Source: Polyrhizophydium stewartii
Lineage: Eukaryota > Chytridiomycota > Chytridiomycetes > Rhizophydiales
Assembly: GCA_027604665.1 (NCBI GenBank)
Contig: JADGIZ010000008.1
Span: 1 to 53,705, forward strand
DNA: 53,705 bases
Direction: 5' to 3'
This document shows, piece by piece, positions 22,123 to 32,689 of the stretch. The notes under the pieces are model-generated. The model did no database searches. It was not told where the DNA came from and saw only the letters and a list, made by a program, of their open reading frames with translations. The first letter of the stretch is position 1. The number at the start of each line of letters is the position of its first letter. The position numbers and the translations under genes are program-made.

Positions 22123-23283
22123 ATGTCGCTTCTCTTCTCGCACGGCGCAGGCGCCGGCATGGGTGCCAGCATGGGCATGGCCGCTGGTGCGGGCGCGGGC
22201 GCAGGCGCGGGCGCGCTGTCCGGCCCGGCGGCGGCAGGCGTGGCTGTGGGGCCGTCGGCGGCTGCTGTGGCGGAGAGCGGGCTGGCCGGGTGCTTCAAGG
22301 CAGCCGCCAATTCGGTTGCGCTGCTGTACCGGGAGTCGCTTGCGCAGAGCAAGCGCTCGTTCGAGGCCGGGTACGCCCAGTGCCTGCAGGACCTGTCCGA
22401 GCTCGTTGCGAGGCTCCAGGAGGAGCAAGCAGAGCAGCAGCAGCGGCAGCATCAGCGGCGGCAGCAAGGCGCGCAGGCGGCGCCGGCCATTGCCCTCGCC
22501 GACCTGGCGGCGTTTGTCCAGGCGCGGCGCCAGCAGCTGTCGCAGCCCGCAGCGCAGGGCTCGGCGTTCCCGTCCGCGGCGCCGACGCCGCTGCCGCAGT
22601 ACCCGTCGTCTGCGTCGCTCGCTGGGGCAGCCCCGACCGGGGCCGAGCCGCAGCAGCAGCCCCAGACTCAGCAGCAGCAGCACCCCGCAACCCCGACGCT
22701 CGCCCACGCGGCGTCGCATGCGTCCTTCCACGAGCCGCTCCCGCACACCCCTGGCCCCTTTGGCCAGGCGCACCAGCAGCACCACCAGCAGCTCCAGCGC
22801 CAACACCAGCACGAGCAACATCAACAGCAACAGCAACAACAACAACAGCAGCAGCAGCAGCAGCAGCGGGACCTGCAGCAGCAGCACCAGGACCAGCATC
22901 ACCAGCAGTCGCATATGCAGCATCCGTACAACAACTCGCCTGCCTCGCTGCGCCTCCACCCAGGAGCCGCCTCGCCGGGCACCTCGGACGACGACTTCCA
23001 CCAGAGCGACGCTGCCGCCGCCGCCGCGGCAGGCGCCTTTTCTGCGGCGACAGCCGCGCCAACGCTCGCCTTCTTTGCGCCGCAGCTGCCTGCGATGCCG
23101 CCGGGCATGTTCGCCGATGCGCCGTTTGCGTTGCCGCACGACGGCTTCAAGCGGCGATGGGACCTGGCGCAAGAGCACCTCAACTCGGTTGGTCGGCCCT
23201 CGCCGCCCAGCCCGTTCGACAACCCAGACCACACCACGAAGCGCCAGCGCCAGCGCCGCGACGAGCGCATGTCAGACGACTGA
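22123..23283 (+). CDS. HAPSTR1/TAPR1-like stress-response protein (DUF4588 family)
   Basis: A single exon of 386 residues. The conserved part is a helix around residues 55-95 (GCFKAAANSVALLYRESLAQ, then SKRSFEAGYAQCLQDLSELV). It matches the family of human C16orf72 (HAPSTR1, also called TAPR1), a partner of the HUWE1 ubiquitin ligase in stress signalling, which has the pattern A-x-x-x-x-x-LYxxS. The rest is low complexity: a Gly/Ala run at 10-45, a long Gln/His tract at about residues 220-285, and a basic tail (TTKRQRQRRDERM) that could be a nuclear localisation signal. The start ATG at 22123 comes 60 bp after the previous stop. An in-frame ATG at 22060 overlaps that stop and is less likely. 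Confidence 0.7.
   Translation: MSLLFSHGAGAGMGASMGMAAGAGAGAGAGALSGPAAAGVAVGPSAAAVAESGLAGCFKAAANSVALLYRESLAQSKRSFEAGYAQCLQDLSELVARLQEEQAEQQQRQHQRRQQGAQAAPAIALADLAAFVQARRQQLSQPAAQGSAFPSAAPTPLPQYPSSASLAGAAPTGAEPQQQPQTQQQQHPATPTLAHAASHASFHEPLPHTPGPFGQAHQQHHQQLQRQHQHEQHQQQQQQQQQQQQQQQRDLQQQHQDQHHQQSHMQHPYNNSPASLRLHPGAASPGTSDDDFHQSDAAAAAAAGAFSAATAAPTLAFFAPQLPAMPPGMFADAPFALPHDGFKRRWDLAQEHLNSVGRPSPPSPFDNPDHTTKRQRQRRDERMSDD
22816..22866 (+). repeat. CAA/CAG tract encoding polyglutamine
   Basis: A mixed CAA/CAG run inside the HAPSTR1-like gene encodes about 16 glutamines with one histidine. CAA interruptions suggest selection for the protein tract rather than pure slippage. Confidence 0.85.
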
Positions 23284-23365
23284 CTGATTCCTCGCCGGCC
23301 TTGGCCTGAATGAAACGCACCCAGATCCACCCCCACGCCACTTTCCCGCACCTGGCGCATCCGAC

Positions 23366-26300
23366 ATGTCCCCGCCTCGCCAACCCGCGGGCGACCCGGC
23401 GCCCGACTCCCCCGCTGCGCCCGACAGCCTGCCGCCGCACTCCGGCAGCCAGGGCGACCCCCGCGCACACAGCCTCCCCGGCAGCCGCCACACTGGCGAG
23501 CGCCTTCCCGAGCCGCACGACAGCCCAGAGGGGTCCGAGATGCCCAGCGCGGCCGCGGCCCTCGACGCCGCGAACGCCGGCCTGCCCCTCGGCCACCGCA
23601 TGCCGCATGCGCCGCAGCCGCCGCCGCTTCTGCAGCCCTCGCCGGCCGCCCTCGCGCATCAGCCGCCCAGACCGCACGCTCGCTCGCTGTCGGACGCCGC
23701 CGAGCTGCCGCACGTCATCGAGGCACCCGAGGACGAGGCCGCCGCCGACGTCCACGAGCGTGCCCTCGCTGCTGCCCGCCGCCTTTCCGCCACCCCTGCG
23801 CCTGCAAAGGCCTCGCCTGACGACACCAGCGCGCCCCGCAGTGCCGCCGCGCTCGGATCGGCGCCGTCGCTTACGACGAGCACCCATCTCGTGCCTGTGC
23901 TTCCCGGCCCAGGCCTGTGCACCCCTGGCGCAATGGCCCTCGTCGCCGCATCTGGCGTCGGCGGGGGCGGCGGCGGCGGCGGCGGCGTCTCGGTGGCTGC
24001 AGTCGCATCGGCGGCCCTCGTCGCCGGCCGACTCGCCCACACCGAGAAGATGAGCAGCATCCTCAAGAAGTCCGAGGTTCTGAAGGAGATGGAGGAGGAG
24101 ACCAAGCGCCGCCGAGCCATGGCACACCGCTCGCTCGACTTCCTGGGCTCGCGCAACATGCGCCGCAGCCGCGACTTGCTCGTCGACGACGGCGTCCCGG
24201 CGGCGCCTGCACACGCATGGGCCGACGCGAACCAGCGCTCTGCGCCCGTGTCGACGCTCGGCCGCCCCGTCCTTGGCCAGGCGGACCACCCTGCGATCTC
24301 GGGCAGCACCGGATATGCCTACGGGCCTACGGCTCCGCCTCCCGCGCAGCAGGCAGAGTCGGGCACCCGCTCCCTTGTCAGATCGGGCAGCGGCACCGAG
24401 TCGATGCTTTTCAAGTTCCGCAGGAACCAGGCGTCGTCGGTTGTCGGCATGGTTGCCGTCGACGCCGCGGGCGGGGGCGCTGGCGCTGCTGGCGCTTCAG
24501 GCCCGCCAGCAGGGCTCTCTGCAGCGGGCGGCGGCGGCAGCCAGTCCCCCGCCGGCGGCGCAGGCGCAGGCGCGGCGTCGCCTGGCTCTGGCGGCGCTGG
24601 TGCATCGGGCAGCTCGCAGAGCCCCTCGTCCGATCCACCGAGCGCTCCGGCGGCAAGCATCCCAACAAGCTTTACGGCCCAGAATGTGTCGGCCTTGCGC
24701 AAGAACCGCATGTCCACGCTAGCGAGTGTCGTCATCCCACCCCAGAACCCGGCTGCCAACCCGCCACCAAAGTCGGCCGCGGCGGCCAACGCAAAGTCGT
24801 TCAAGGAGTGGTATGTCCACATCCTTAACGGTGAGCACAGGATCTTGCCATGTAAGCAGCCATATTTGGCACTCACGCACTTGTGCACACAGAGAGTGAC
24901 ACATCGGCCGCCAAACACGCCGAGGTTTGTTCGAGCTTTCCCGACCCAAAGGCTTTCTCACCTCCTGCTGACCCTCCGCCGTACTTCTGCTGCACACGCA
25001 TGCAGATCTCGCATCAGGTACCTGAGTCTGTTGAATTGCAGCACATCTTTGGCTCAAAAGGACAGGATGTCAATCCAGTCGAGCATCTGATGTGGGCCGC
25101 CAAAGAGTACGAAGGCTGGAAGCGAAATCCTCTCTGGAACGTCCGCGAAGAGGAGTCCTCGGCCAGTGCGTGCCGAGCTGGCGATGCAGCGTAAAGCAGT
25201 TGCTCTTGATCTCTCTGACCCATGTGCACTCTAGGTGATGCTGCTCAAGAAGATATTGACATGGCCGTGCGCCTCGTCGACATCGTTTCCGAGGCGCGCA
25301 TTGCAGGCTTGATGTATGAGGAGGACCTCAAAATTGGCGATCTGGATATGGTCATGCTCGGCTCGCCAAAGGACCTGATGGACGGCCTGATCTTCCCGCT
25401 CGACCAAGGTCTGCTGCAATGACCTTGTTACTGCTGCCAGTCCGCTGTGCCTTTGACACCCTGCTGACGCGCGGTCCCCGGGCAGACATGTCCTTTGCCG
25501 AAGTCTTTGTGGCAACATATCGCTTCTTTATGCCTGCACAGGATTTGCTCGACTGCCTTGTGGGCTGGTACAACGCCGATGCCGAAGACACCCGCTTCCC
25601 GGGCTCGGAGGCGTTTCTGCGAAAGAACCGCAAGCAGATCCAGAACCGCGCCGTGCGCGTCCTGCTCATGTGGATCCGCAATCATTGGCACGACTTCCAC
25701 AATGATCCGCGTCTCTACGCAGAGCTCAACTTTTTCGTCGATTATCTCGGCAAGGTCTCGTTTGGAAACAACCAGAAGCTGACGCAGGCCATCCGCGAGC
25801 AGGTGCGCGCCATCTTTGCGGCCTCGGTTGCGAGTCAGGTGCTAGCGCTACCATTGCCGTGCTGACGCCGATTCGTGTGCAGCGGTTGTCCTGGTACACG
25901 TACCAGTACATCCCCATGTTTTCTGCCACGCGCTCTGGCGGACCCGACCAGACAAAACCCTGGATTGCCGAGTGGGACATTGACGACCTCGCCCAAAACC
26001 TGACCATGATCGACCATCTGCATTTCCGCCAGCTCAAGCCGGACATGTATCTGCAGCTTCTGCACAAGCCCGCCCAAATCAAATCAGGCGGCTTCAATGT
26101 GCCTTTCAAGATTGTGATGGAACTCTGCCACTGGTTCCGAACGGTGCGTGGTCAAGGATCCTGCCCGGCCCGCGCGCGACTCCGCTGACGGCGATTGCTC
26201 GTCCGCGCGGCTTGCCCGCGTCAAATATCCGTGCAGGTGGTTGCATACACGGCGACGGTCATCGCCAAGGAGGACAACACAAAAAAGAAAATCAACTACA

Positions 26301-27144
26301 TCAAGCGCTTTATCAAGGTCGCCAAGGTGAATGCGCAAGCGTGCCCGCGACACCAACTGCTGGCTTTGCCACTTATGCTTGCGGATCCGCGCGCACGCAG
26401 GCATGCCGCGACCTCTCCAACTACAACACCATGTTTGCGATTGTCTACGGCCTCAAGCGGCCCGCAGTACTCATGTGGACGCAAGCCTGGGAGGTAAGCA
26501 TGCGTGGCAACTTGCTGGCTTCGCGCAGGTGCACAGAATGACTCTGGCGACTCTTGCTCAGGGACTGCCGACCAAGTACATGGACCAGTTCAAGGAGCTG
26601 GATCTGCTGATCGACCCCGCGGACGGATACTTCAACTACAACGACGTCATCCGCGACCAGAACCCGCCGGCCGTGCCGTTTCTGTGTGAGTTGGACCGCC
26701 TCCTGCGCGCAAGTCCGACTGTCATCTGATCCTGCCGAGCGACGCGCAGTACCGTACATTCAGGACATGATCGAGACGCACCGCAACGTGCCGATGCTGC
26801 ACGAGGCGGCGGACGGCGAGCCCAAGCCCATCAACTTTCAAAAGTTCTACCACCTGTACTCGATTGCGGCCGAGCTCGAGGTGTTCCGCCTGGGCTCGTA
26901 CCATGGCAAGCTCAAAGGCGACCGCGAGAGCAACCTGCTGCTCGTCAACCACATGCGCAGCTACGCCATGCTCAACGACAAGGCCCTCGGCGAGGGCCTG
27001 CTCTTCTCATCCGCAAGCGCCGTCAGCGACTGGAACGAGACGGCCGCTGGCGCCAGCGGCAACAAGGCCATGAAGCGCGCCACGCAGATGCTCTCCGCAA
27101 CCAAGTCCGACCGCCCGGACGGAATCAAATCTTTGTCGCAGTAG
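23366..27144 (+). CDS. Ras guanine-nucleotide exchange factor (RasGEF_N + RasGEF)
   Basis: Exons 23366-24830, 24893-24924, 25018-25165, 25235-25408, 25486-25838, 25883-26143, 26237-26326, 26401-26493, 26562-26685, 26750-27144; 1,044 residues. The first 480 residues are disordered (Pro/Ala/Gly/Ser-rich) with one helical patch (KMSSILKKSEVLKEMEEE). The RasGEF_N module follows (MSFAEVFVATYRFFMPAQDL, VRVLLMWIRNHWHDF). The catalytic CDC25 domain has DIDDLAQNLTMIDH, FIKVAK, then LSNYNTMFAIVYGLKRPAV and LPYIQDMIETHRNVPML. It would activate Ras-type GTPases at membranes by nucleotide exchange. The second exon (32 bp) and the acceptor of the third are the weakest joins; a single exon 24893-25165 is also open. 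Introns in the 3' half lie between conserved blocks, and the spliced frame is continuous. Confidence 0.88.
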
Positions 27145-27162
27145 CGCATTTCTCGCCCCAGC

Positions 27163-27961
27163 ATGGAGCGGCTGCTGCTCGGCCACTTTGCCCGCCATGG
27201 GCGGCCGTCGACCCGCAGCGAGCTGGCCGAGCTGGCCGAGCTCGTTTCCGATAATACAGACGAGTTTGAGCATGTGCTTGCGGCGCTTGTCGAGTCGCAG
27301 CGAGTGTGGGTGGTCGCTGTCCTGCCGGCGCACGGCGTGGCCGCCGCACGGCATGCCCACCGCACAGACGGGCGCCTCCGTCTTGGGATGCCGCCCGGCG
27401 GGCATGCGGTAGCTGCTCAGGTGGCGCCGACGCTGACGCTGCTGTCCCGCCCGCAGACTCACAAGGCGCTTCGCCCTCGAAGAGGGCGAGGAGACACTGG
27501 AGGTCTGCTTCTGGCCGCCGCACCCGCCGCCCAACTCAATCCGTGCTCGGCCGCCAGCGCCCAAGCCCGAGGACGGCCCGCCGCCGGAGCTGCTTGCGCT
27601 GCGGCGACAGCGCGAGGCCCTGCAGCGCGAGGTCGACGAGCTGGCCGCATCGCTGCCGTGCGTGTCCGCCGCCAGAGCACCAAGTCGAAGCCGGTGCTGA
27701 CCAGGCTCGCAGCGCCGAAGTCGACATCGAGGCGTTCATCCAGGCACACATCAAACGCCTGCACGACTACAACGAGATCAAAGACATCGGGTCCGTGATG
27801 TACCTGTGCCGCTGACGCAGCCGCGGCCGAGAGGCACATGCCGGGTGCTTTGGGCTCTGACAACTCGATGCAGACAGATGCTGCTCGGCAAGTGCGCCGA
27901 GCGCCAGCAGACAACGACCAAGGCCATGTACTCGCAATACGGCTTGGACTTGGAGGACTAA
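27163..27961 (+). CDS. SWI5: SWI5 recombination mediator with N-terminal extension
   Basis: Exons 27163-27305, 27457-27657, 27713-27790, 27874-27961; 169 residues. SWI5 pairs with SFR1 to stimulate Rad51/Dmc1 strand exchange. The C-terminal family block is unmistakable once spliced: HIKRLHDYNEIKDIGQMLLG, then KAMYSQYGLDLED at the stop. A coiled coil precedes it (ELLALRRQREALQREVDEL). SWI5 is normally about 85-240 residues. The first 70 or so residues here (HFARHGRPSTRSELAELAEL, FEHVLAALVESQRVLTRRF) read like a small winged-helix-type fold and are not part of the standard family. The exon 1 donor (GT|GTGGGT) was chosen because only this phase joins to the coiled-coil frame. The gene follows RasGEF by 18 bp. 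Confidence 0.87.
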
Positions 27962-28046
27962 GTGCGCTCTGGATGGTCTTGCCGCAGAGACAGGCGGCGG
28001 ATCTGTTCCGGAAACGCAAGGCGCAAGGTGGCAACCACATGGACCT

Positions 28047-29013
28047 TCATTGCTCAATGCGGCGAGAGCCGGATCCCCGTGTCGGGGCCTCGTTGCGCGG
28101 CGCAACAAACGGGAGCCCGACGGAGCATTCGAGCCACCCCGGCGGTGTATCGCGCGGCGGCTTCTCCGAATATCCGTGTATGAAGCACTTGAGCAGTGGA
28201 CTCCAGCCGTAGTCGCCGCACGCCACGCCCCTGATGCGATTGAGCGCCTCGGGGATCGCATACGGAACCCCGGTTTGCTGGTCGATGAACTTGGCCTGCA
28301 GGCCCGTGATAGGGCACATCACGGGCTGGCCTCGCTCGTCGTGGATCAGCGTTCCGCCAGTTGCGTCGCCGGTGTCTGCCGGTGGGATTTCGACGCTGCT
28401 TTTCTGGCTGTCCCCCGGCAGGATGTTGGCAGAGACGTTGCCGCACAACACCTGTGCCGTGAAGGACTGCGAACTCTGCCGCGGTTGCTGGATTGGGAGT
28501 GCAGACGATCCAAAGTCGCGTTGGAAGCTACTCGGACCCTCGCCATCGGCGGCATCGTGCGCCGGCCGCCCGGCCGGGCCGTGGTCGCCTTCTGGCACGC
28601 GTTGTTGTTAGTTGCCGCGCGCTCGAGAGCTCAGATGAATGGCACGACGACGCGCGAGGTGGAAGAGGCGGCGCACCTGGGGGATGGCCTTGTCCGTGTG
28701 CCAGAATGCCTGCGTTGACTCCACAGATCGGTCGCCACTCCTCTGCTGCCACCGGTATCGCATTTGTATGGGCGACGCAGCCTGAACCAGGCTTGGCGAG
28801 CTCTGAGAATGGGCCTCTGTTGATCGCGCCGGACTGCATCGTTGGCTGGCAGGTGGCAAAGAGCGGGCCTGTCAGCAAATATCGCAGTAATACTGCCCAC
28901 ATCCATGAGAGGGCCGGTGACTCGCCGCGCCATCCCCTCTTGGCTGGCTCGTCCTCTGTCGACAGTTCTGAGAGGCGAAGGATCTTTGTATTAGGTTTGC
29001 TGTGGTCGGGCAT
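28047..29013 (-). CDS. YL1_C-domain protein (VPS72/SWR1-C-like), short form
   Basis: Two exons, 29013-28677 and 28591-28047; 293 residues. The YL1_C domain lies around residue 210: MCPITGLQAKFIDQQTGVPY, AIPEALNRIRG. This matches the VPS72/YL1 C-terminal motif (C-x-I-T-G-x-x-A-x-[FY]-x-D-x-x-T-G-x-P-Y), found in the SWR1 and INO80 remodelling complexes. The acidic-basic YL1 N-terminal region that binds H2A.Z is not visible. The N-terminal 110 residues are of uncertain quality, because several frames are open there. The intron (28676-28592) has a GTGCGC donor and a CTAAC branch, and joins in phase. The gene might start further upstream with unseen exons, or this may be a reduced VPS72-type or IES6-type subunit. 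Confidence 0.65.
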
Positions 29014-29356
29014 GGCTCGTTTTGGCTGAAGGAGCGATGGCGCCGCCGCATCGCGCGGAGGTTCGAGAATCAAAACTCTCGAGTGTTTGGAAAGGTGGGT
29101 GTTCTGAGCCTCAGGAGCTGAAGCGGGTATGATACAGTTGTTGAGTGGGGGGCGGGTGCAGGAATGGATCGCACTCGGCTTGACGAGCTGCATCCAACTG
29201 CTGCGACGAGCTCGGATTTCTTGCCTGGGAGCTGATAGAACAGCCGGATGCCGAGCGCAGTGGATGAAGTTGAGCTTGAAAGGGACTGAAAGGAAGTGCC
29301 GTCGTAACAGACTGGCGGGCATCGCTTTTTCAAAAGGCGATGAGTAGGCGATCCGC
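29014..29356. other. Intergenic 343 bp
   Basis: The stretch lies between the FAM72 stop and the YL1_C start, both on the minus strand. It is less GC-rich than the genes. I see no supported exon, RNA gene or repeat; it should hold the YL1_C promoter and the FAM72 3' end. Confidence 0.4.
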
Positions 29357-31142
<1,786 letters not shown>

Positions 31143-32128
31143 GGCGTGTCCAGAGGGGTGTACTGAAGGCGTGGGCTGGCGACGCTGCTGCGGGATTCGA
31201 CGACGGACACTTGCCGTGGGCTTTCCGTGAAGTTGGCGGAGGCGAGAAGGGTGAGTGTCGGATGGCTGCCTTCAAATAGGTGTTGGGCGGAGGCGCATAG
31301 AACATCGTCAGCCGCGCAATGATCAATGGGGCGGCGGGGATCTCCGCCGAGTCACCAGCGCAACAACACTCCCACGCCGCGTCGGGCACGGCGCCATCGA
31401 TGCGCGGCAGCGCAGCCAAGGCGGAGCCGGCCGCGAGGGCGGAGCGGGGAGTTGCTGTCGGACGTGCCGGCGGAGGCGGAAGTGCCACCTGGGCGGTGTT
31501 GCGGCGGCGGCAGTTCCAACCCAGCGCGGGACGGAGCGGAGCCTGGGCTGAGGCAGCCGCCGGCGGCGCGGAGTCGGCGGGTGCCAACCCCCGCGGCAGC
31601 GGCACCGCCGACACGCACGAGCCGCCCACCACGCAACGGGTAAGGCAGCTCAGAGAACCCCAAGGCGGAGGCACCCGGAGACGCGCAAGAGAGCAGGCGC
31701 CGCGGCGTGGCTGCCGAGCATCTCGGTTGCCTGCACGGCCGTCAAGGCATGCACCGCCGACGGAGCACCCACTCACGAGGCGGAAACGGCCGAGATCCGC
31801 GTGGCCGGCGCTGGTGTGTGCGAGGGCTTGGAGGCAGACTCAGTAGCGTCAGGTGAAGCGACAGAAGGAGCTTACGTGAACGAAACTCCTGGCGCAACAC
31901 TGACTGTGCTTACCGAGAAGCCAGTCGTTGGTAATGGTCAAGCTCCGACGGTGGTGCGTCTTGACGGCAGGCGGAGCGCTGCGGCGGACGGGCGGTGTGG
32001 AAGTATGTCGGAGGGTCAGGTTGGGTCGGATTGGCATCTCTGGCTTTCATTCATTGTCTGCACAGCAGATCGCCATGGCTAGGCGGTCTGTTGGTCCAAG
32101 GCACGCCTGCATGCCTTGCGCGAGGCCC
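31143..32128. other. Intergenic stretch of 986 bp without a supported gene
   Basis: It lies between the AN1 gene stop and the FAM72 start, both on the minus strand. Long GC-driven open frames cross it on both strands, but none shows a recognisable domain or coherent splicing. It should contain the FAM72 promoter and 5' UTR and the AN1 3' UTR. One minus-strand frame continues the FAM72 locus upstream (to 31776); I see no reason to call it coding. Confidence 0.4.
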
Positions 32129-32566
32129 TCATGCCAACACGGTGATCTCTCGTTGCGCCGGCACCGGGTGACAGGCGTGGTCAAATGGATGCCGATGCCG
32201 AAGGCAGAACTGGCCATGGCATTCCTTGCATCGAAACGGTACCAACTCTGACCGCCTGCAGCCGCGGTGCTCGCACCGCCGGCGCCGCTCTTTGGACGGG
32301 CATCCCTGTTCGATGTGCGCGTTCACCACTGCGTTGAGCAGTACAGGATCCGACGCTGTCGTTGCGCCTGGAACCGGCTGTCCGCACAGCTCGCAGACCA
32401 CGGCGCGAGATTCGGCCGAGCGGCCCGTGCAGCTCGCGATGTGATGCTCGAAGCCTCGGTGGTCGGCGCAATACGACGACGAGCAAAGCCGGCAGCGGAA
32501 CGGCAGGAAGTCGAGCTGCCTGCACGCCGGGTTCGCGCAGTGTCGGCCGAGAGAAGGGAGCTCCAT
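32129..32566 (-). CDS. Double AN1-type zinc-finger protein (ZFAND2/Cuz1-like)
   Basis: Intronless, 145 residues, about the size of human ZFAND2A. Two AN1 fingers are clear. The first is HCANPACRQLDFLPFRCRLC followed by SSYCADHRGFEHHIASC. The second is RCEHRGCRRSELVPFRCKEC followed by QFCLRHRHPFDHAC. A CELCGQPVP segment lies between them, as is usual in ZFAND1/ZFAND2/Cuz1. This family links Cdc48 and the proteasome in arsenite or proteotoxic stress. The start ATG (32566) lies one residue before ELPSLGRHC, a typical opening. No C-terminal ubiquitin-interacting or CAAX motif is present. The gene begins 123 bp after the stop of the WD40 gene on the same strand. Confidence 0.88.
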   Translation of the reverse strand: MELPSLGRHCANPACRQLDFLPFRCRLCSSSYCADHRGFEHHIASCTGRSAESRAVVCELCGQPVPGATTASDPVLLNAVVNAHIEQGCPSKERRRRCEHRGCRRSELVPFRCKECHGQFCLRHRHPFDHACHPVPAQREITVLA

Positions 32567-32689
32567 GGCGAGCCAAGGCTGGGCCGGCAGCTGCGCCTTT
32601 TGAGGCACTCGGAAGCTTGCAGATCCCGGCAGAATCCCTGGCCGGTCCTCCAACGGCAGCACTCCACGTTTCTCCGCATTTCTCCGCAT

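Noticed and set aside
21970..23232. A 420-codon minus-strand leucine-rich frame opposite the HAPSTR1-like gene.
   Set aside because: Leucine comes from antisense CAG repeats; it has no membrane-protein organisation and no domain.
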